From contig NZ_JAFDVE010000020.1 of assembly GCF_016888005.1 (NCBI RefSeq), positions 1 through 64,000 of the forward strand: a stretch of DNA of 64,000 bases, written 5' to 3'. The DNA is from Phycicoccus sp. CSK15P-2. GTDB taxonomy: Bacteria > Actinomycetota > Actinomycetes > Actinomycetales > Dermatophilaceae. Positions 15,941 through 25,180 of this stretch are shown here, piece after piece. The notes under the pieces are model-generated. The model saw only the letters and a program-made list of their open reading frames with translations, did not search any database and had not been told where the DNA came from. A program made the translations under genes and the position numbers. Numbering within the stretch: the stretch's first letter is position 1; each line of letters begins with the position of its first letter.

Positions 15941-17353
15941 ATGAGCGCCACCGTCACCCCCAGGTCGACCAGCACGGTCGACGTCGAGCCGGGGCACATC
16001 GGCCCCGGCCGTTGGATCGAGAAGTGGGACCCCGAGGACGCCGGCTTCTGGGCGGCGAAGGGCAAGGCCATCGCCCGGCGCAACCTCACCTGGTCCATCG
16101 TCGCCGAGCACATCGGCTTCTCCGTCTGGCTGCTGTGGTCGATCGTCGTCGTCAAGATGACCGGCACCTACGCGGCCGACGGCTCGCTCGTCACGCCCGG
16201 CGCGGCCGGGTGGGCCCTGACCGCCGGGGAGGCGCTGACCGTCCTCGCCGTCGCCTCGGGGGTCGGCGCGTTCCTCCGCATCCCCTACACGTTCGCGGTG
16301 CCGCTCTTCGGCGGCCGCAACTGGACGACGATCTCGGCGCTGCTCCTGCTCGTGCCGACGCTCGGCCTCGCCTGGGTCGTGCAGCACCCCGAGATGCCGT
16401 TCTGGGTCCTCCTGGCCGTCGCGGCGACGGCCGGCTTCGGCGGCGGCAACTTCGCCTCCTCGATGGCCAACATCTCGTTCTTCTACCCGGAGAAGGAGAA
16501 GGGCTGGGCGCTCGGGCTCAACGCGGCCGGTGGCAACATCGGTGTCGCGGTGGCGCAGAAGATCGTCCCTCTGGCCATCGGGCTCGGCGGCCTCGCCGCG
16601 GGGCTGTCGAACGCGGGTCTGGTCTACGTGCCGCTCTCGATCGCCGCGGCAGTCCTCGCCTGGCTCTTCATGGACAACCTGCGCGAGGCCAAGGCGGACC
16701 CCACCCCGACCGCCAACGCGACCAAGCACCTGCACACCTGGGTCATGGCCTTCCTCTACATCGGGACCTTCGGCTCGTTCATCGGCTACTCCGCGGCGTT
16801 CCCCACGCTGCTGAAGGTGGTCTTCGAACGAGGGGACATCGCGCTCACGTACGGCTTCCTCGGCGCGCTCGTCGGCTCGCTGTCCCGCCCGCTCGGCGGC
16901 AAGCTGGCCGACCGGGTCGGTGGCGCGGTGGTCACCGTGTGGACCTTCGTGGCGATGGCCGCCGCCGGGTGGACCGCCGTCATCGGCGTGCAGAACGAGA
17001 ACCTGCCGCTGTTCTTCGTCAGCTTCATGGTGCTCTTCGTCGCCACCGGTGTCGGCAACGGCTCGACCTACCGGATGATCCCGGCGATCTTCACCCGGAT
17101 CGCGGGGCGTGACGGCGACGGCTCCGAGACGAGCCGGGTCGAGTTCAAGCGTCGCGCGGCCGGCGCGGTCGGCATCATCTCGGCGGTCGGCGCCTTCGGC
17201 GGGTTCGTCATCCCCTTCGTCTACAAGTTCGCGAAGGAGAGCTACGGCTCGATCGTCCCGGCCCTCCAGGCCTACGTCGTGCTCTTCCTCGTCATGGCCG
17301 TCGTCACCGGGGTCGTGTACGTCCGCAAGGGCTCGCTCATGGCGAAGGTCTGA
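15941..17353 (+). CDS. narK: Nitrate/nitrite transporter, MFS
   Basis: A 470-residue MFS transporter with about 12 helices and the nitrate-signature regions of NarK proteins: FGGGNFASSMANISFFYP and a second NSGS-like segment around GVGNGSTYRMIPAIF. The early sequence (IEKWDPEDAGFWAAKGKAIA) is typical of actinobacterial NarK. It is the first gene of the assimilation operon; its stop is one nt before the nitrate reductase start. The ATG at 15941 was chosen over an upstream in-frame ATG (15902) because of the purine-rich GGGAAAGGG site. Confidence 0.95.
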   Translation: MSATVTPRSTSTVDVEPGHIGPGRWIEKWDPEDAGFWAAKGKAIARRNLTWSIVAEHIGFSVWLLWSIVVVKMTGTYAADGSLVTPGAAGWALTAGEALTVLAVASGVGAFLRIPYTFAVPLFGGRNWTTISALLLLVPTLGLAWVVQHPEMPFWVLLAVAATAGFGGGNFASSMANISFFYPEKEKGWALGLNAAGGNIGVAVAQKIVPLAIGLGGLAAGLSNAGLVYVPLSIAAAVLAWLFMDNLREAKADPTPTANATKHLHTWVMAFLYIGTFGSFIGYSAAFPTLLKVVFERGDIALTYGFLGALVGSLSRPLGGKLADRVGGAVVTVWTFVAMAAAGWTAVIGVQNENLPLFFVSFMVLFVATGVGNGSTYRMIPAIFTRIAGRDGDGSETSRVEFKRRAAGAVGIISAVGAFGGFVIPFVYKFAKESYGSIVPALQAYVVLFLVMAVVTGVVYVRKGSLMAKV

Positions 17354-17354
17354 C

Positions 17355-19526
17355 GTGACCCTCTCCCCCGACCGGGCGACGGTGGGGCCGCGCGACGGCG
17401 GCCCCACCGCCACCCACTGCCCCTACTGCGCCCTGCAGTGCGCGCAGCAGCTGGTCCGCGCCGAGGGGCCAGTGCCCGTCGAGGTGCAGGCGCGTGACTT
17501 CCCGACCAACCGCGGCGGGATGTGCCAGAAGGGGTGGAGCGCGGCCGAGGTCCTCACCGCACCGGACCGGCTCACGACCCCGCTCGTCCGCCGGGACGGC
17601 GAGCTCGTCCCGGCGACGTGGGACGAGGCGCTCGACCTCGTCCACGCGCGTCTCGAGGGGATCCGCGACGAGCACGGCCCGGAAGCGGTCGCGGTCTTCG
17701 GCGGCGGCGGACTGACCAACGAGAAGGCCTACACCCTCGGCAAGCTCGCCCGGGTCGTCCTGCGTACGCCGTACATCGACTACAACGGCCGGTTCTGCAT
17801 GTCGTCCGCCGCGGCCGCGGCGAACCGGACGCTCGGTGTCGACCGCGGGCTGGCCTTCCCCGTCACCGACCTCGGCGGCGCCGAGGCCGTCCTCCTCGTG
17901 GGGTCCAACCCCGCGGAGACGATGCCGCCGCTCGTGCAGCACCTCGCGGGCGCGCGGTCCCACGGCGGCCTCGTGGTCGTCGACCCGCGCCGCTCGGCCA
18001 CCGCCCGCCTCACCGAGCACGGCGCGGGCACGCACCTGGCCCCCGTCCCGGGCAGCGACCTCGTCGTCCTCCTCGCGCTGACCCACGTGCTCGTCGACGA
18101 GGCCCTGGTCGATGCCGACTACCTCGCCGAGCGCACGACGGGATGGGAGGACGTCCTCGCCACCGTGAGCCGCTGGTGGCCCGAGCGCGCCGAGGCGGTG
18201 TGCGGGGTGCCGGCCGACACCCTGCGCCGCACGGCCCGCCGTCTCGCGGCCGCGGCACCCGTGCACGGCGGGGGCGGTGCCTTCGTCCTCACCGGGCGCG
18301 GGATGGAGCAGAGCGCGCACGGCACCGACACGGTGTCGGCCGCGATCACCCTGGCCCTCGCCCTCGGGCTGCCCGGCCGGCGCGGCTCCGGGTACGGGCC
18401 CCTCACCGGACAGGGCAACGGCCAGGGGGGCCGGGAGCACGGCCTGAAGTCCGACCAGCTCCCGGGCTACCGGCTCATCGCCGACCCCGCGGCGCGCGAG
18501 CACGTCGCCGGGGTGTGGGGCGTCGACCCCGGGTCGCTGCCCGGCCCGGGGGTCCCCGCCGTCGAGCTGCTCGCCCGGCTCGGCACGGAGGGCGGACCGC
18601 GCGCGCTGCTCGTCCACGGCGCGAACGTCGTCGTGTCCGCACCGAACGTCGGCCGGGTCCGCGAGGCCCTCGGTCGCCTCGACCTGCTCGTCGTCAGCGA
18701 CGTCGTCCCGTCCGAGACCGCCCGGATGGCCGACGTCGTCCTCCCCGTCGCCCAGTGGGCGGAGGAGGAGGGGACGATGACGAACCTCGAAGGTCGCGTC
18801 GTCCGCCGCCGGCGTGCCACCGACCCGCCCGGCGACGCCCGCGACGAGCTGTGGGTGCTGAGCGAGCTCGCCCGCCGGTTCGGCCACGACCTGTCCGCCG
18901 ACGCCCGCGAGGTCTTCGACGAGCTGGCCCGGGCCTCCGCGGGTGGCAAGGCCGACTACTCCGGCATCACCTACGACCGGCTCGACGCGGGGGAGGCCCT
19001 GTACTGGCCGTGCCCGGCGGACCGTCCGGCGGGCACGCCACGGATGTTCGAGCACGGCTTCGCGACCGCGGACGGCCGGGCGCGGCTCGTCGCGGTGGAC
19101 CACCGGGACCCCGCGGACGACGTCACCGGCGACCGGCCGCTGTTCCTCACGACCGGGCGCGTCCTTCACCACTACCAGTCCGGTGCGCAGACCCGTCGGG
19201 TGGCCGAGCTCGTCGACGCCGCGCCCGAGCCGTTCGCCGAGCTGAGCCCGCTCCTCGCCGACACCCTCGGGGTGGCGGAGGGCGACCTCGTCCGGGTCGT
19301 GTCGGCCCGCGGCGCGCTGGAGCTCCGGGCCCGGGTGACCTCCGCCATCCGGCCGGACACCGTCTTCGTCCCGTTCCACTGGGCCGGCGCGCTCAGCGCG
19401 AACCTCCTGACCTCGGACGCGACCGACCCGGTCTCGGGGATGCCGGAGTTCAAGGTGTGCGCGGTGTCCGTCGAGCGGGTCGCGGCGCGGAACGCGCGCC
19501 CGGTGCTCGAGGAGGTCCACGCATGA
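17355..19526 (+). CDS. nasA: Assimilatory nitrate reductase, molybdopterin subunit
   Basis: A 723-residue cytoplasmic Mo-bis-MGD oxidoreductase reducing nitrate to nitrite. The N-terminal 4Fe-4S ligands are C22, C25, C29 and C57 (HCPYCALQC, then GGMCQKGWS). The predicted Mo ligand is C148 in NGRFCMSSAAAAAN. The molybdopterin-binding C-terminal domain has TTGRVLHHYQSGAQTRR and ends near MPEFKVCAV. The length fits Nas rather than periplasmic Nap, and no signal peptide is present. The GTG starts one nt after narK, and the stop overlaps the next ATG. Confidence 0.93.
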   Translation: MTLSPDRATVGPRDGGPTATHCPYCALQCAQQLVRAEGPVPVEVQARDFPTNRGGMCQKGWSAAEVLTAPDRLTTPLVRRDGELVPATWDEALDLVHARLEGIRDEHGPEAVAVFGGGGLTNEKAYTLGKLARVVLRTPYIDYNGRFCMSSAAAAANRTLGVDRGLAFPVTDLGGAEAVLLVGSNPAETMPPLVQHLAGARSHGGLVVVDPRRSATARLTEHGAGTHLAPVPGSDLVVLLALTHVLVDEALVDADYLAERTTGWEDVLATVSRWWPERAEAVCGVPADTLRRTARRLAAAAPVHGGGGAFVLTGRGMEQSAHGTDTVSAAITLALALGLPGRRGSGYGPLTGQGNGQGGREHGLKSDQLPGYRLIADPAAREHVAGVWGVDPGSLPGPGVPAVELLARLGTEGGPRALLVHGANVVVSAPNVGRVREALGRLDLLVVSDVVPSETARMADVVLPVAQWAEEEGTMTNLEGRVVRRRRATDPPGDARDELWVLSELARRFGHDLSADAREVFDELARASAGGKADYSGITYDRLDAGEALYWPCPADRPAGTPRMFEHGFATADGRARLVAVDHRDPADDVTGDRPLFLTTGRVLHHYQSGAQTRRVAELVDAAPEPFAELSPLLADTLGVAEGDLVRVVSARGALELRARVTSAIRPDTVFVPFHWAGALSANLLTSDATDPVSGMPEFKVCAVSVERVAARNARPVLEEVHA

Positions 19527-21004
19527 GGGTCGTCGTCGTCGGCCACGGCATGGTCGGCTCCCGCGTGGCCGAGGAGCTCGTCACCGCCGACCCCACCGCC
19601 GAGGTCACCGTGCTCGGCAAGGAGCCGGTGCCCGCCTACAACCGAGTGCTGCTGTCGAGTGTCGTGGCGGGCTCCAAGGACCCTTCCCTGCTCTCCGTCG
19701 CCGGCCCGGCGCACCCGCGGCTGCGGGTGCTGACCGGTGTCGGGGCCGTGGACGTCGACCGCACGGCCCGCGTCGTGCACGACGACGCGGGGGAGACCCA
19801 TCCCTACGACGCCCTGGTCCTCGCCACGGGCTCCGCGGCCCGGGTGCCGGCCATCCAGGGTGTCGCCCTCGACACCGGCCTCGTCCCCGGCGTGTTCGTC
19901 CTCAAGGACATGGCGGACGCCACCGGCATCGTGGAGGCGACGCGCTCGGCGCGGCGGGCGGTCGTCCTCGGCGCCGGGGTCCTCGGTATCGAGGTCGCCA
20001 CCGGGCTCGCGGCACGCGGCCTGGCGGTCCGCGTCGTCCACCTCGGGGAGCGCCTCATGGAGCGCCAGCTGGGGTGGGAGGCCTCGCAGGTCGCCGTCGC
20101 GAGCCTGGAGCGGATGGGCATCACCACGCACGTGGGTTCCTCGGTCGTCGGTGTGACGACCCGGCGAGGCCGGCTGGACGGCGTCCGGTTCGGAGACGGG
20201 CTCGAGGCCGCGGCGGACCTCTTCGTCATGTGCACCGGCACCGTCCCGGACACGATGCTCGCCCGCCGCGCCGGGCTCACCTGCGACCGCGGCGTCGTCG
20301 TCGAGGACGACCTCCGCTCACCCGACGACCCCGCGGTGTTCGCCGTCGGCGACTGTGCGCAGCCGCCGGGTGGGGCGACCGGCCTCGTGGCCCAGGGGTG
20401 GGAGCAGGCCCGCCGGGTCGTCTTGCGTCTCGCCCGGGCCGACGCGGTCGACCCCGCTGCCTCCACCACCGACGTCGTGCGCGTCAAGGCCTCCGGGATG
20501 TCGATGGTGAGCATGGGGCTCTCCGGCGACTTCGACCGGGACGACCCACGCCACCGCGTGCTGTCCCTCAAGGACCCCGAGCGCGGCCGGTTCGTCGAGG
20601 TCGTCGTGTCCGGAGGGATGCTCGTCGGTGCGACGTGCCTCGGGGACGCCGAGGTGGGCGCGACCCTCTCCGCGCTCTACACCCGGTCGATGCCGGTCCC
20701 CGAGGACCCCGCGCTGCTCATGGTCCGCGCACTGTCCGGCGGTGGCCCCGGTGTCGTCTCCCGGGCCCCCGCCGACCTCGAGGACGGCGACCGGGTCTGC
20801 ACGTGCAACAGCGTCACGGCCGGGACCATCCGGGCCGCGCTCGCGGACGGCTGCCGGACGGCCGCCGACGTCTCCGCGCGGACCCGCGCGAGCACCGGGT
20901 GCGGCGACTGCCGCACCACCGTCGAGGCCCTCGTCGCACACGCGGCGGACGGCCACCAGCAGGACATCGAGCACGACCCCGACCTCGTGAGGAGCGAGTC
21001 ATGA
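19523..21004 (+). CDS. FAD/NAD(P)H reductase with BFD-like 2Fe-2S domain
   Basis: A 493-residue pyridine-nucleotide-disulfide-type oxidoreductase: FAD motif VVVGHGMVGSRVAEEL at the N-terminus, NAD(P)H motif VVLGAGVLGIEVATGLA near residue 153, and FAVGDCAQ in the second FAD region. A bacterioferritin-associated-ferredoxin-like domain follows, with CTCNSVTAGTIR and STGCGDC (about 427-467). It resembles the N-terminal half of NirB next door. It is placed to supply electrons from NAD(P)H to the nitrate reductase, a role like NasB/NasC. Start and stop overlap neighbours by 4 nt. Confidence 0.85.
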   Translation: MRVVVVGHGMVGSRVAEELVTADPTAEVTVLGKEPVPAYNRVLLSSVVAGSKDPSLLSVAGPAHPRLRVLTGVGAVDVDRTARVVHDDAGETHPYDALVLATGSAARVPAIQGVALDTGLVPGVFVLKDMADATGIVEATRSARRAVVLGAGVLGIEVATGLAARGLAVRVVHLGERLMERQLGWEASQVAVASLERMGITTHVGSSVVGVTTRRGRLDGVRFGDGLEAAADLFVMCTGTVPDTMLARRAGLTCDRGVVVEDDLRSPDDPAVFAVGDCAQPPGGATGLVAQGWEQARRVVLRLARADAVDPAASTTDVVRVKASGMSMVSMGLSGDFDRDDPRHRVLSLKDPERGRFVEVVVSGGMLVGATCLGDAEVGATLSALYTRSMPVPEDPALLMVRALSGGGPGVVSRAPADLEDGDRVCTCNSVTAGTIRAALADGCRTAADVSARTRASTGCGDCRTTVEALVAHAADGHQQDIEHDPDLVRSES

Positions 21005-23571
21005 CCGAGCACGTCGTCGTCGTCGGTGGGGGGATGGTCGCCCACCGGTTCGTCGAGGCCCTCCGGGCCCGGGACACCGAGGGCGCCTACGCCGTCACGG
21101 TCCTCGCGGAGGAGCCCCGCGCGCCCTACGACCGGGTCGGGTTGTCCGCCTTCTTCTCCGGGACCGCACCGGAGGACCTGGCTCTCGGTGACCCCGCGCT
21201 GTGGGAGGACCCCCTGGTCGCCCTGCGGCTGGGTGACCCGGCCACCGGGCTCGACCGGGACGCCCGCACCGTGACGACGGCATCGGGTGACGCCGTCGGC
21301 TACGACCACCTCGTCCTGGCCACCGGGTCGTACGCCTGGGTCCCACCGCTCCCCGGCGCCGACCTGCCCGGCGTGTTCGTCTACCGGACCGTCGAGGACG
21401 TCGTCGCCCTGCGCGAGTGGGTGCAGGAGCGGGCGGCCTCGCTCGACCGCCCCGTCCGCGGTGCGGTCGTCGGCGGCGGGCTCCTCGGCCTCGAGGCCGC
21501 CGGAGCGTTGACCAGCCTCGACGTCGCGACGACCGTCGTCGAGTTCGCCCCGCGGCTCATGGCACTGCAGGTCGACGAGGGCGGCGGCCAGGCGCTGCGA
21601 CGGATCATCGAGGGCCTCGGCGTCGATGTCCGCACGGGAGCCGCGAGCGAGGCCGTCGAGCCCGCCGACGACGGCACGGTGGGCGGGCTGCGGCTCACCG
21701 GGGACGACGACCCGCTGCCGGTCGACGTCGTGGTCGTCGCCACCGGCGTCCGCCCCCGCGACGAGCTGGCGGCACCGGCCGGTCTCGCGGTCGGCCCGCG
21801 CGGTGGCGTGCTCGTCGACGAAGGCTGCCGCACCCCGGACGAGCGGGTCTACGCCGTCGGCGAGGTCGCGTGCATCGAGGGCCGATGCCTCGGCCTCGTC
21901 GCCCCGGGCTACACGATGGCCGAGATCGCCGTGGACCGGCTGCTCGGCGGGGACGCGACCTTCCCCGGCGCCGACCTCTCGACCAAGCTCAAGCTCCTCG
22001 GCGTCGATGTCGCCTCGTTCGGGGACGCCTTCGCCACCTCGCCCGGTGCCCTCGAGATCGTCCACTCCGACCCGGTCTCCGGGACGTACAAGAAGCTCGT
22101 CCTCTCCGACGACGCCCGGGTCCTGCTCGGCGGCATCCTCGTCGGCGACGCCTCGTCGTACGCGTCCCTGCGGCCGATGGTCGGGGCCGAGCTGGGCGAC
22201 GACCCGGGCCTGTGGCTCGTGCCCGAAGGCGCCGGCGCCCGGCCGCAGACCGAGCTGCCCGACGCGGCCCAGGTCTGCTCGTGCAACGGCGTCTCGGCCG
22301 GCACGATCCGGGCCTCGGTCGTCGAGGACGGCTGCCACGACCTGCCGGCCGTCAAGGCGTGCACCCGGGCGGGTACCTCGTGCGGGTCGTGCGTGCCGTT
22401 GGTGAAGAAGCTCATGTCCGTCGAGATGGCCAAGGCCGGGCTCACCGTGTCGTCGGCGATGTGCGAGCACTTCGCGATGGCCCGGGCGGAGCTGTTCAAC
22501 GCCGTCATGGTGAGCGGCCTGCGCCGGTGGAGCGAGATCGTCGAGCGGTTCGGCACCGGTCGCGGCTGCGACATCTGCAAGCCGGCCGTGGCCTCCATCC
22601 TCGCGACGCTCTACAACGAGCACGTCCTCGCCGAGGACCGGGCGGCGCTGCAGGACACCAACGACCGGGTCATGGCGAACATGCAGAAGGACGGTACGTA
22701 CTCCGTCGTCCCGCGGGTGCCCGGTGGCGAGATCCGCCCCGAACAGCTGGTCCTCATCGGCGAGGTCGCCCAGGAGTTCGGTCTCTACACGAAGATCACC
22801 GGTGGCCAGCGGATCGACCTCTTCGGCGCGCGGCTCGAGCAGCTGCCCGCCATCTGGCAGCGTCTCGTCGACGGCGGGCTGGAGTCGGGCCACGCCTACG
22901 GCAAGGCGCTGCGCACCGTGAAGTCCTGCGTCGGGTCCTCCTGGTGCCGCTACGGCGTGCAGGACTCGGTGGGGATGGCCGTCGCGATGGAGCTGCGCTA
23001 CCGCGGCCTGCGCAGCCCGCACAAGCTCAAGCTCGGGGTCTCCGGCTGCGCGCGGGAGTGCGCCGAGGCGCGCGGCAAGGACGTGGGGCTCATCGCGACG
23101 GAGAACGGCTGGAACGTCTACGTCGGTGGCAACGGCGGGTTCACCCCGCGGCACGCCCAGCTGCTCGTCGAGGACGTCGACACGGAGAGCGCCGTGCGGA
23201 TCGTGGACCGGTACCTCATGTACTACGTCCGCACCGCCGACCGGCTGCAGCGCACCGCACCGTGGCAGGAGGACCACGAGGGAGGTCTGGACCGGATCCG
23301 AGAGATCGTCGTCGACGACGCCCTCGGCATCGGCGCCGACCTCGACGCGCAGATGGCCCGGCACGTCGACTCCTACGAGGACGAGTGGGCCGCCGTGCTG
23401 CGTGACCCCGAGCGGCTGCGCCAGTTCTCGTCCTTCGTCAACGCTCCCGACACGCCCGACCCGACGCTCGCCTACGTCGAGGAGCGCGGCCAGCGCCGCC
23501 CTGCGACAGACGAGGAGCGCGCCCACGGTCCCGTCCTCATCGCTCCCGCCACCCTGGAGGTCCGCTCATGA
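21001..23571 (+). CDS. nirB: Nitrite reductase NAD(P)H, large subunit
   Basis: An 856-residue siroheme enzyme reducing nitrite to ammonium with six electrons. Domains in order: FAD (VVVGGGMVAHRF), NAD(P)H (AVVGGGLLGLEAAGAL), BFD-like 2Fe-2S (VCSCNGVSAGTIR and TSCGSC, about 425-465), then ferredoxin-like and siroheme/4Fe-4S halves. The 4Fe-4S-siroheme ligands are in SCVGSSWCRYG and SGCARECAEA (about 642-690). Translation is coupled to both neighbours by ATGA overlaps. Confidence 0.97.
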   Translation: MTEHVVVVGGGMVAHRFVEALRARDTEGAYAVTVLAEEPRAPYDRVGLSAFFSGTAPEDLALGDPALWEDPLVALRLGDPATGLDRDARTVTTASGDAVGYDHLVLATGSYAWVPPLPGADLPGVFVYRTVEDVVALREWVQERAASLDRPVRGAVVGGGLLGLEAAGALTSLDVATTVVEFAPRLMALQVDEGGGQALRRIIEGLGVDVRTGAASEAVEPADDGTVGGLRLTGDDDPLPVDVVVVATGVRPRDELAAPAGLAVGPRGGVLVDEGCRTPDERVYAVGEVACIEGRCLGLVAPGYTMAEIAVDRLLGGDATFPGADLSTKLKLLGVDVASFGDAFATSPGALEIVHSDPVSGTYKKLVLSDDARVLLGGILVGDASSYASLRPMVGAELGDDPGLWLVPEGAGARPQTELPDAAQVCSCNGVSAGTIRASVVEDGCHDLPAVKACTRAGTSCGSCVPLVKKLMSVEMAKAGLTVSSAMCEHFAMARAELFNAVMVSGLRRWSEIVERFGTGRGCDICKPAVASILATLYNEHVLAEDRAALQDTNDRVMANMQKDGTYSVVPRVPGGEIRPEQLVLIGEVAQEFGLYTKITGGQRIDLFGARLEQLPAIWQRLVDGGLESGHAYGKALRTVKSCVGSSWCRYGVQDSVGMAVAMELRYRGLRSPHKLKLGVSGCARECAEARGKDVGLIATENGWNVYVGGNGGFTPRHAQLLVEDVDTESAVRIVDRYLMYYVRTADRLQRTAPWQEDHEGGLDRIREIVVDDALGIGADLDAQMARHVDSYEDEWAAVLRDPERLRQFSSFVNAPDTPDPTLAYVEERGQRRPATDEERAHGPVLIAPATLEVRS

Positions 23572-23948
23572 CCAGCGTCGCGTCCTCGCAGACGACCGTC
23601 GTCGACGTCTGCGCCTACGACCGGCTCACGCCGGACCTCGGGGCCGCGGCACTCGTCGGTGACGTGCAGGTGGCCCTGTTCCGGCTCCCGGACGGCTCGG
23701 TGCACGCCCTCGGCAACGTCTGCCCGTTCTCCGGGGCGGCCGTGATGTCGCGCGGGATCACCGGCACCCGCGGTGAGGTGCCCACGGTGGCGTCGCCGGT
23801 CTACAAGCAGGTGTTCTCCCTGCTCGACGGTCGCTGTCTGGACCCGATGGGGATGGAGCCGCGCCCGGGTCGTGGTCAGGATTTGCCGGTGTACCCCGTC
23901 CGCGTGAACGATGGGCGCGTGGCCATCGAGCTCGTGGACGGCGAGTGA
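23568..23948 (+). CDS. nirD: Nitrite reductase NAD(P)H, small subunit
   Basis: A 126-residue Rieske-fold protein that partners NirB. As usual for NirD the Cys/His cluster ligands of true Rieske proteins are missing: the region reads NVCPFSGAAVMSRG and PVYKQVFSLLDGRCLD. Length is normal. The ATG overlaps the nirB stop and the stop overlaps the cysG GTG. Confidence 0.93.
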   Translation: MTSVASSQTTVVDVCAYDRLTPDLGAAALVGDVQVALFRLPDGSVHALGNVCPFSGAAVMSRGITGTRGEVPTVASPVYKQVFSLLDGRCLDPMGMEPRPGRGQDLPVYPVRVNDGRVAIELVDGE

Positions 23949-25180
23949 CGACACTCGTCGGGCTGGACCTGGCCGGACGCCGCGTCGTGGTCGTGGGGGC
24001 CGGCCGTGTCGGGGTGCGCCGCACCCGGCGCTTCCTCGAGGACGGAGCGCACGTCGTCCTCGTCGACCCCGAGCCCTCGGACGAGGCACGCCGCATCGCC
24101 TCGCACGGTGACGTCGAGCTCCTCGAGCGCGGCGTGGAGGTGGACGACCTCGCCGAGGCCTGGCTCGTCGTGGCCGCCACCTCCGACCGCGGGCTCAACG
24201 CCCGGGTCGCCGCGTGGTGCGAGGAGCACCGGACCTGGTGCGTCAACGCGTCCGACGGCGAGTCCGGGTCGGCGCGGGTGGCCGCGTCCAGCACCCACGG
24301 CGACCTGCGGATCGGGGTCGTGAGCAACGGCCCCGCCGACTCGCGCCGCGTCGCCGCGGTGCGTACCGCGCTCGGCCGGCTCGTCGAGACCGGCGCCGTC
24401 GACCTGCGCCGGCACCGCCGCCGACAGGGCCGTGTCGTGCTCGTCGGCAGCGGCCCCGGTGCCGCGGGGCTGGTCACGACCGCGGGCCGCGAGGCCCTCG
24501 CGACCGCCGACGTCGTCGTCACCGACCGGCTCGGCGCCACCTGGCTGCTCGAGCAGCTGCCCGACGACGTCGAGGTCGTCGACGTCGGCAAGTCGCCGAC
24601 CAACCACCCCGTGCCCCAGGAGGAGATCAACCGGATCCTCGTCGAGCACGCCCGCACCGGCCGCACCGTGGTGCGGTTCAAGGGCGGCGACCCGTACGTC
24701 TTCGGCCGCGGCGGCGAGGAGGTCCACGCCTGCCGGGCAGCGGGGGTTCCCGTCGAGGTCGTGCCCGGCATCACGTCCGCGTTCTCCGTGCCGGCGCTCG
24801 CCGGCATCCCGGTGACCCAGCGGGGGGTGGCCACGTCCGTCCTCGTCACGTCGGGGCACGCCGGGGCCGACCCCGCGACGACCGCCGCCCTCGCCGCGGG
24901 CGCCACCGTCGTCCTCCTCATGGCGGTGTCCTCGCTGCCCGAGATCTGTGCCGCGGCCCTCGCGGCCGGCGTCGCTCCCGACCTCCCCGTCGCCGTCGTC
25001 GAGAAGGGGTCGACCACCCACGAGCGCGTCACCCGGGCCACCGTCGCCACCGCCGTCGAGGTCCTCGCGCGGGCGGGGGTCCGCCCCCCGGCGGTCGTCG
25101 TCATGGGGCTCGTGGCCGCCGAGGGCTTCCTCGACGACCCGGTCTGCGCCACCCCGCTGCGGGAGGTGGCGGATGTCTGA
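23945..25180 (+). CDS. cysG: Siroheme synthase (dehydrogenase plus uroporphyrinogen-III methyltransferase)
   Basis: A 411-residue fusion making the siroheme needed by NirB. Residues 1-150 form the NAD-dependent precorrin-2 dehydrogenase part (GRRVVVVGAGRVGVRR). Residues 155-410 are the SAM-dependent uroporphyrinogen-III C-methyltransferase, with VVLVGSGPGAAGLVTT, VVRFKGGDPYVFGRGGEE and EVVPGITSAFSVPA. The N-terminal part is shorter than in E. coli CysG, so chelatase activity may rely on the CbiX-like protein two genes on. The GTG start overlaps the nirD stop. Confidence 0.93.
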   Translation: MTTLVGLDLAGRRVVVVGAGRVGVRRTRRFLEDGAHVVLVDPEPSDEARRIASHGDVELLERGVEVDDLAEAWLVVAATSDRGLNARVAAWCEEHRTWCVNASDGESGSARVAASSTHGDLRIGVVSNGPADSRRVAAVRTALGRLVETGAVDLRRHRRRQGRVVLVGSGPGAAGLVTTAGREALATADVVVTDRLGATWLLEQLPDDVEVVDVGKSPTNHPVPQEEINRILVEHARTGRTVVRFKGGDPYVFGRGGEEVHACRAAGVPVEVVPGITSAFSVPALAGIPVTQRGVATSVLVTSGHAGADPATTAALAAGATVVLLMAVSSLPEICAAALAAGVAPDLPVAVVEKGSTTHERVTRATVATAVEVLARAGVRPPAVVVMGLVAAEGFLDDPVCATPLREVADV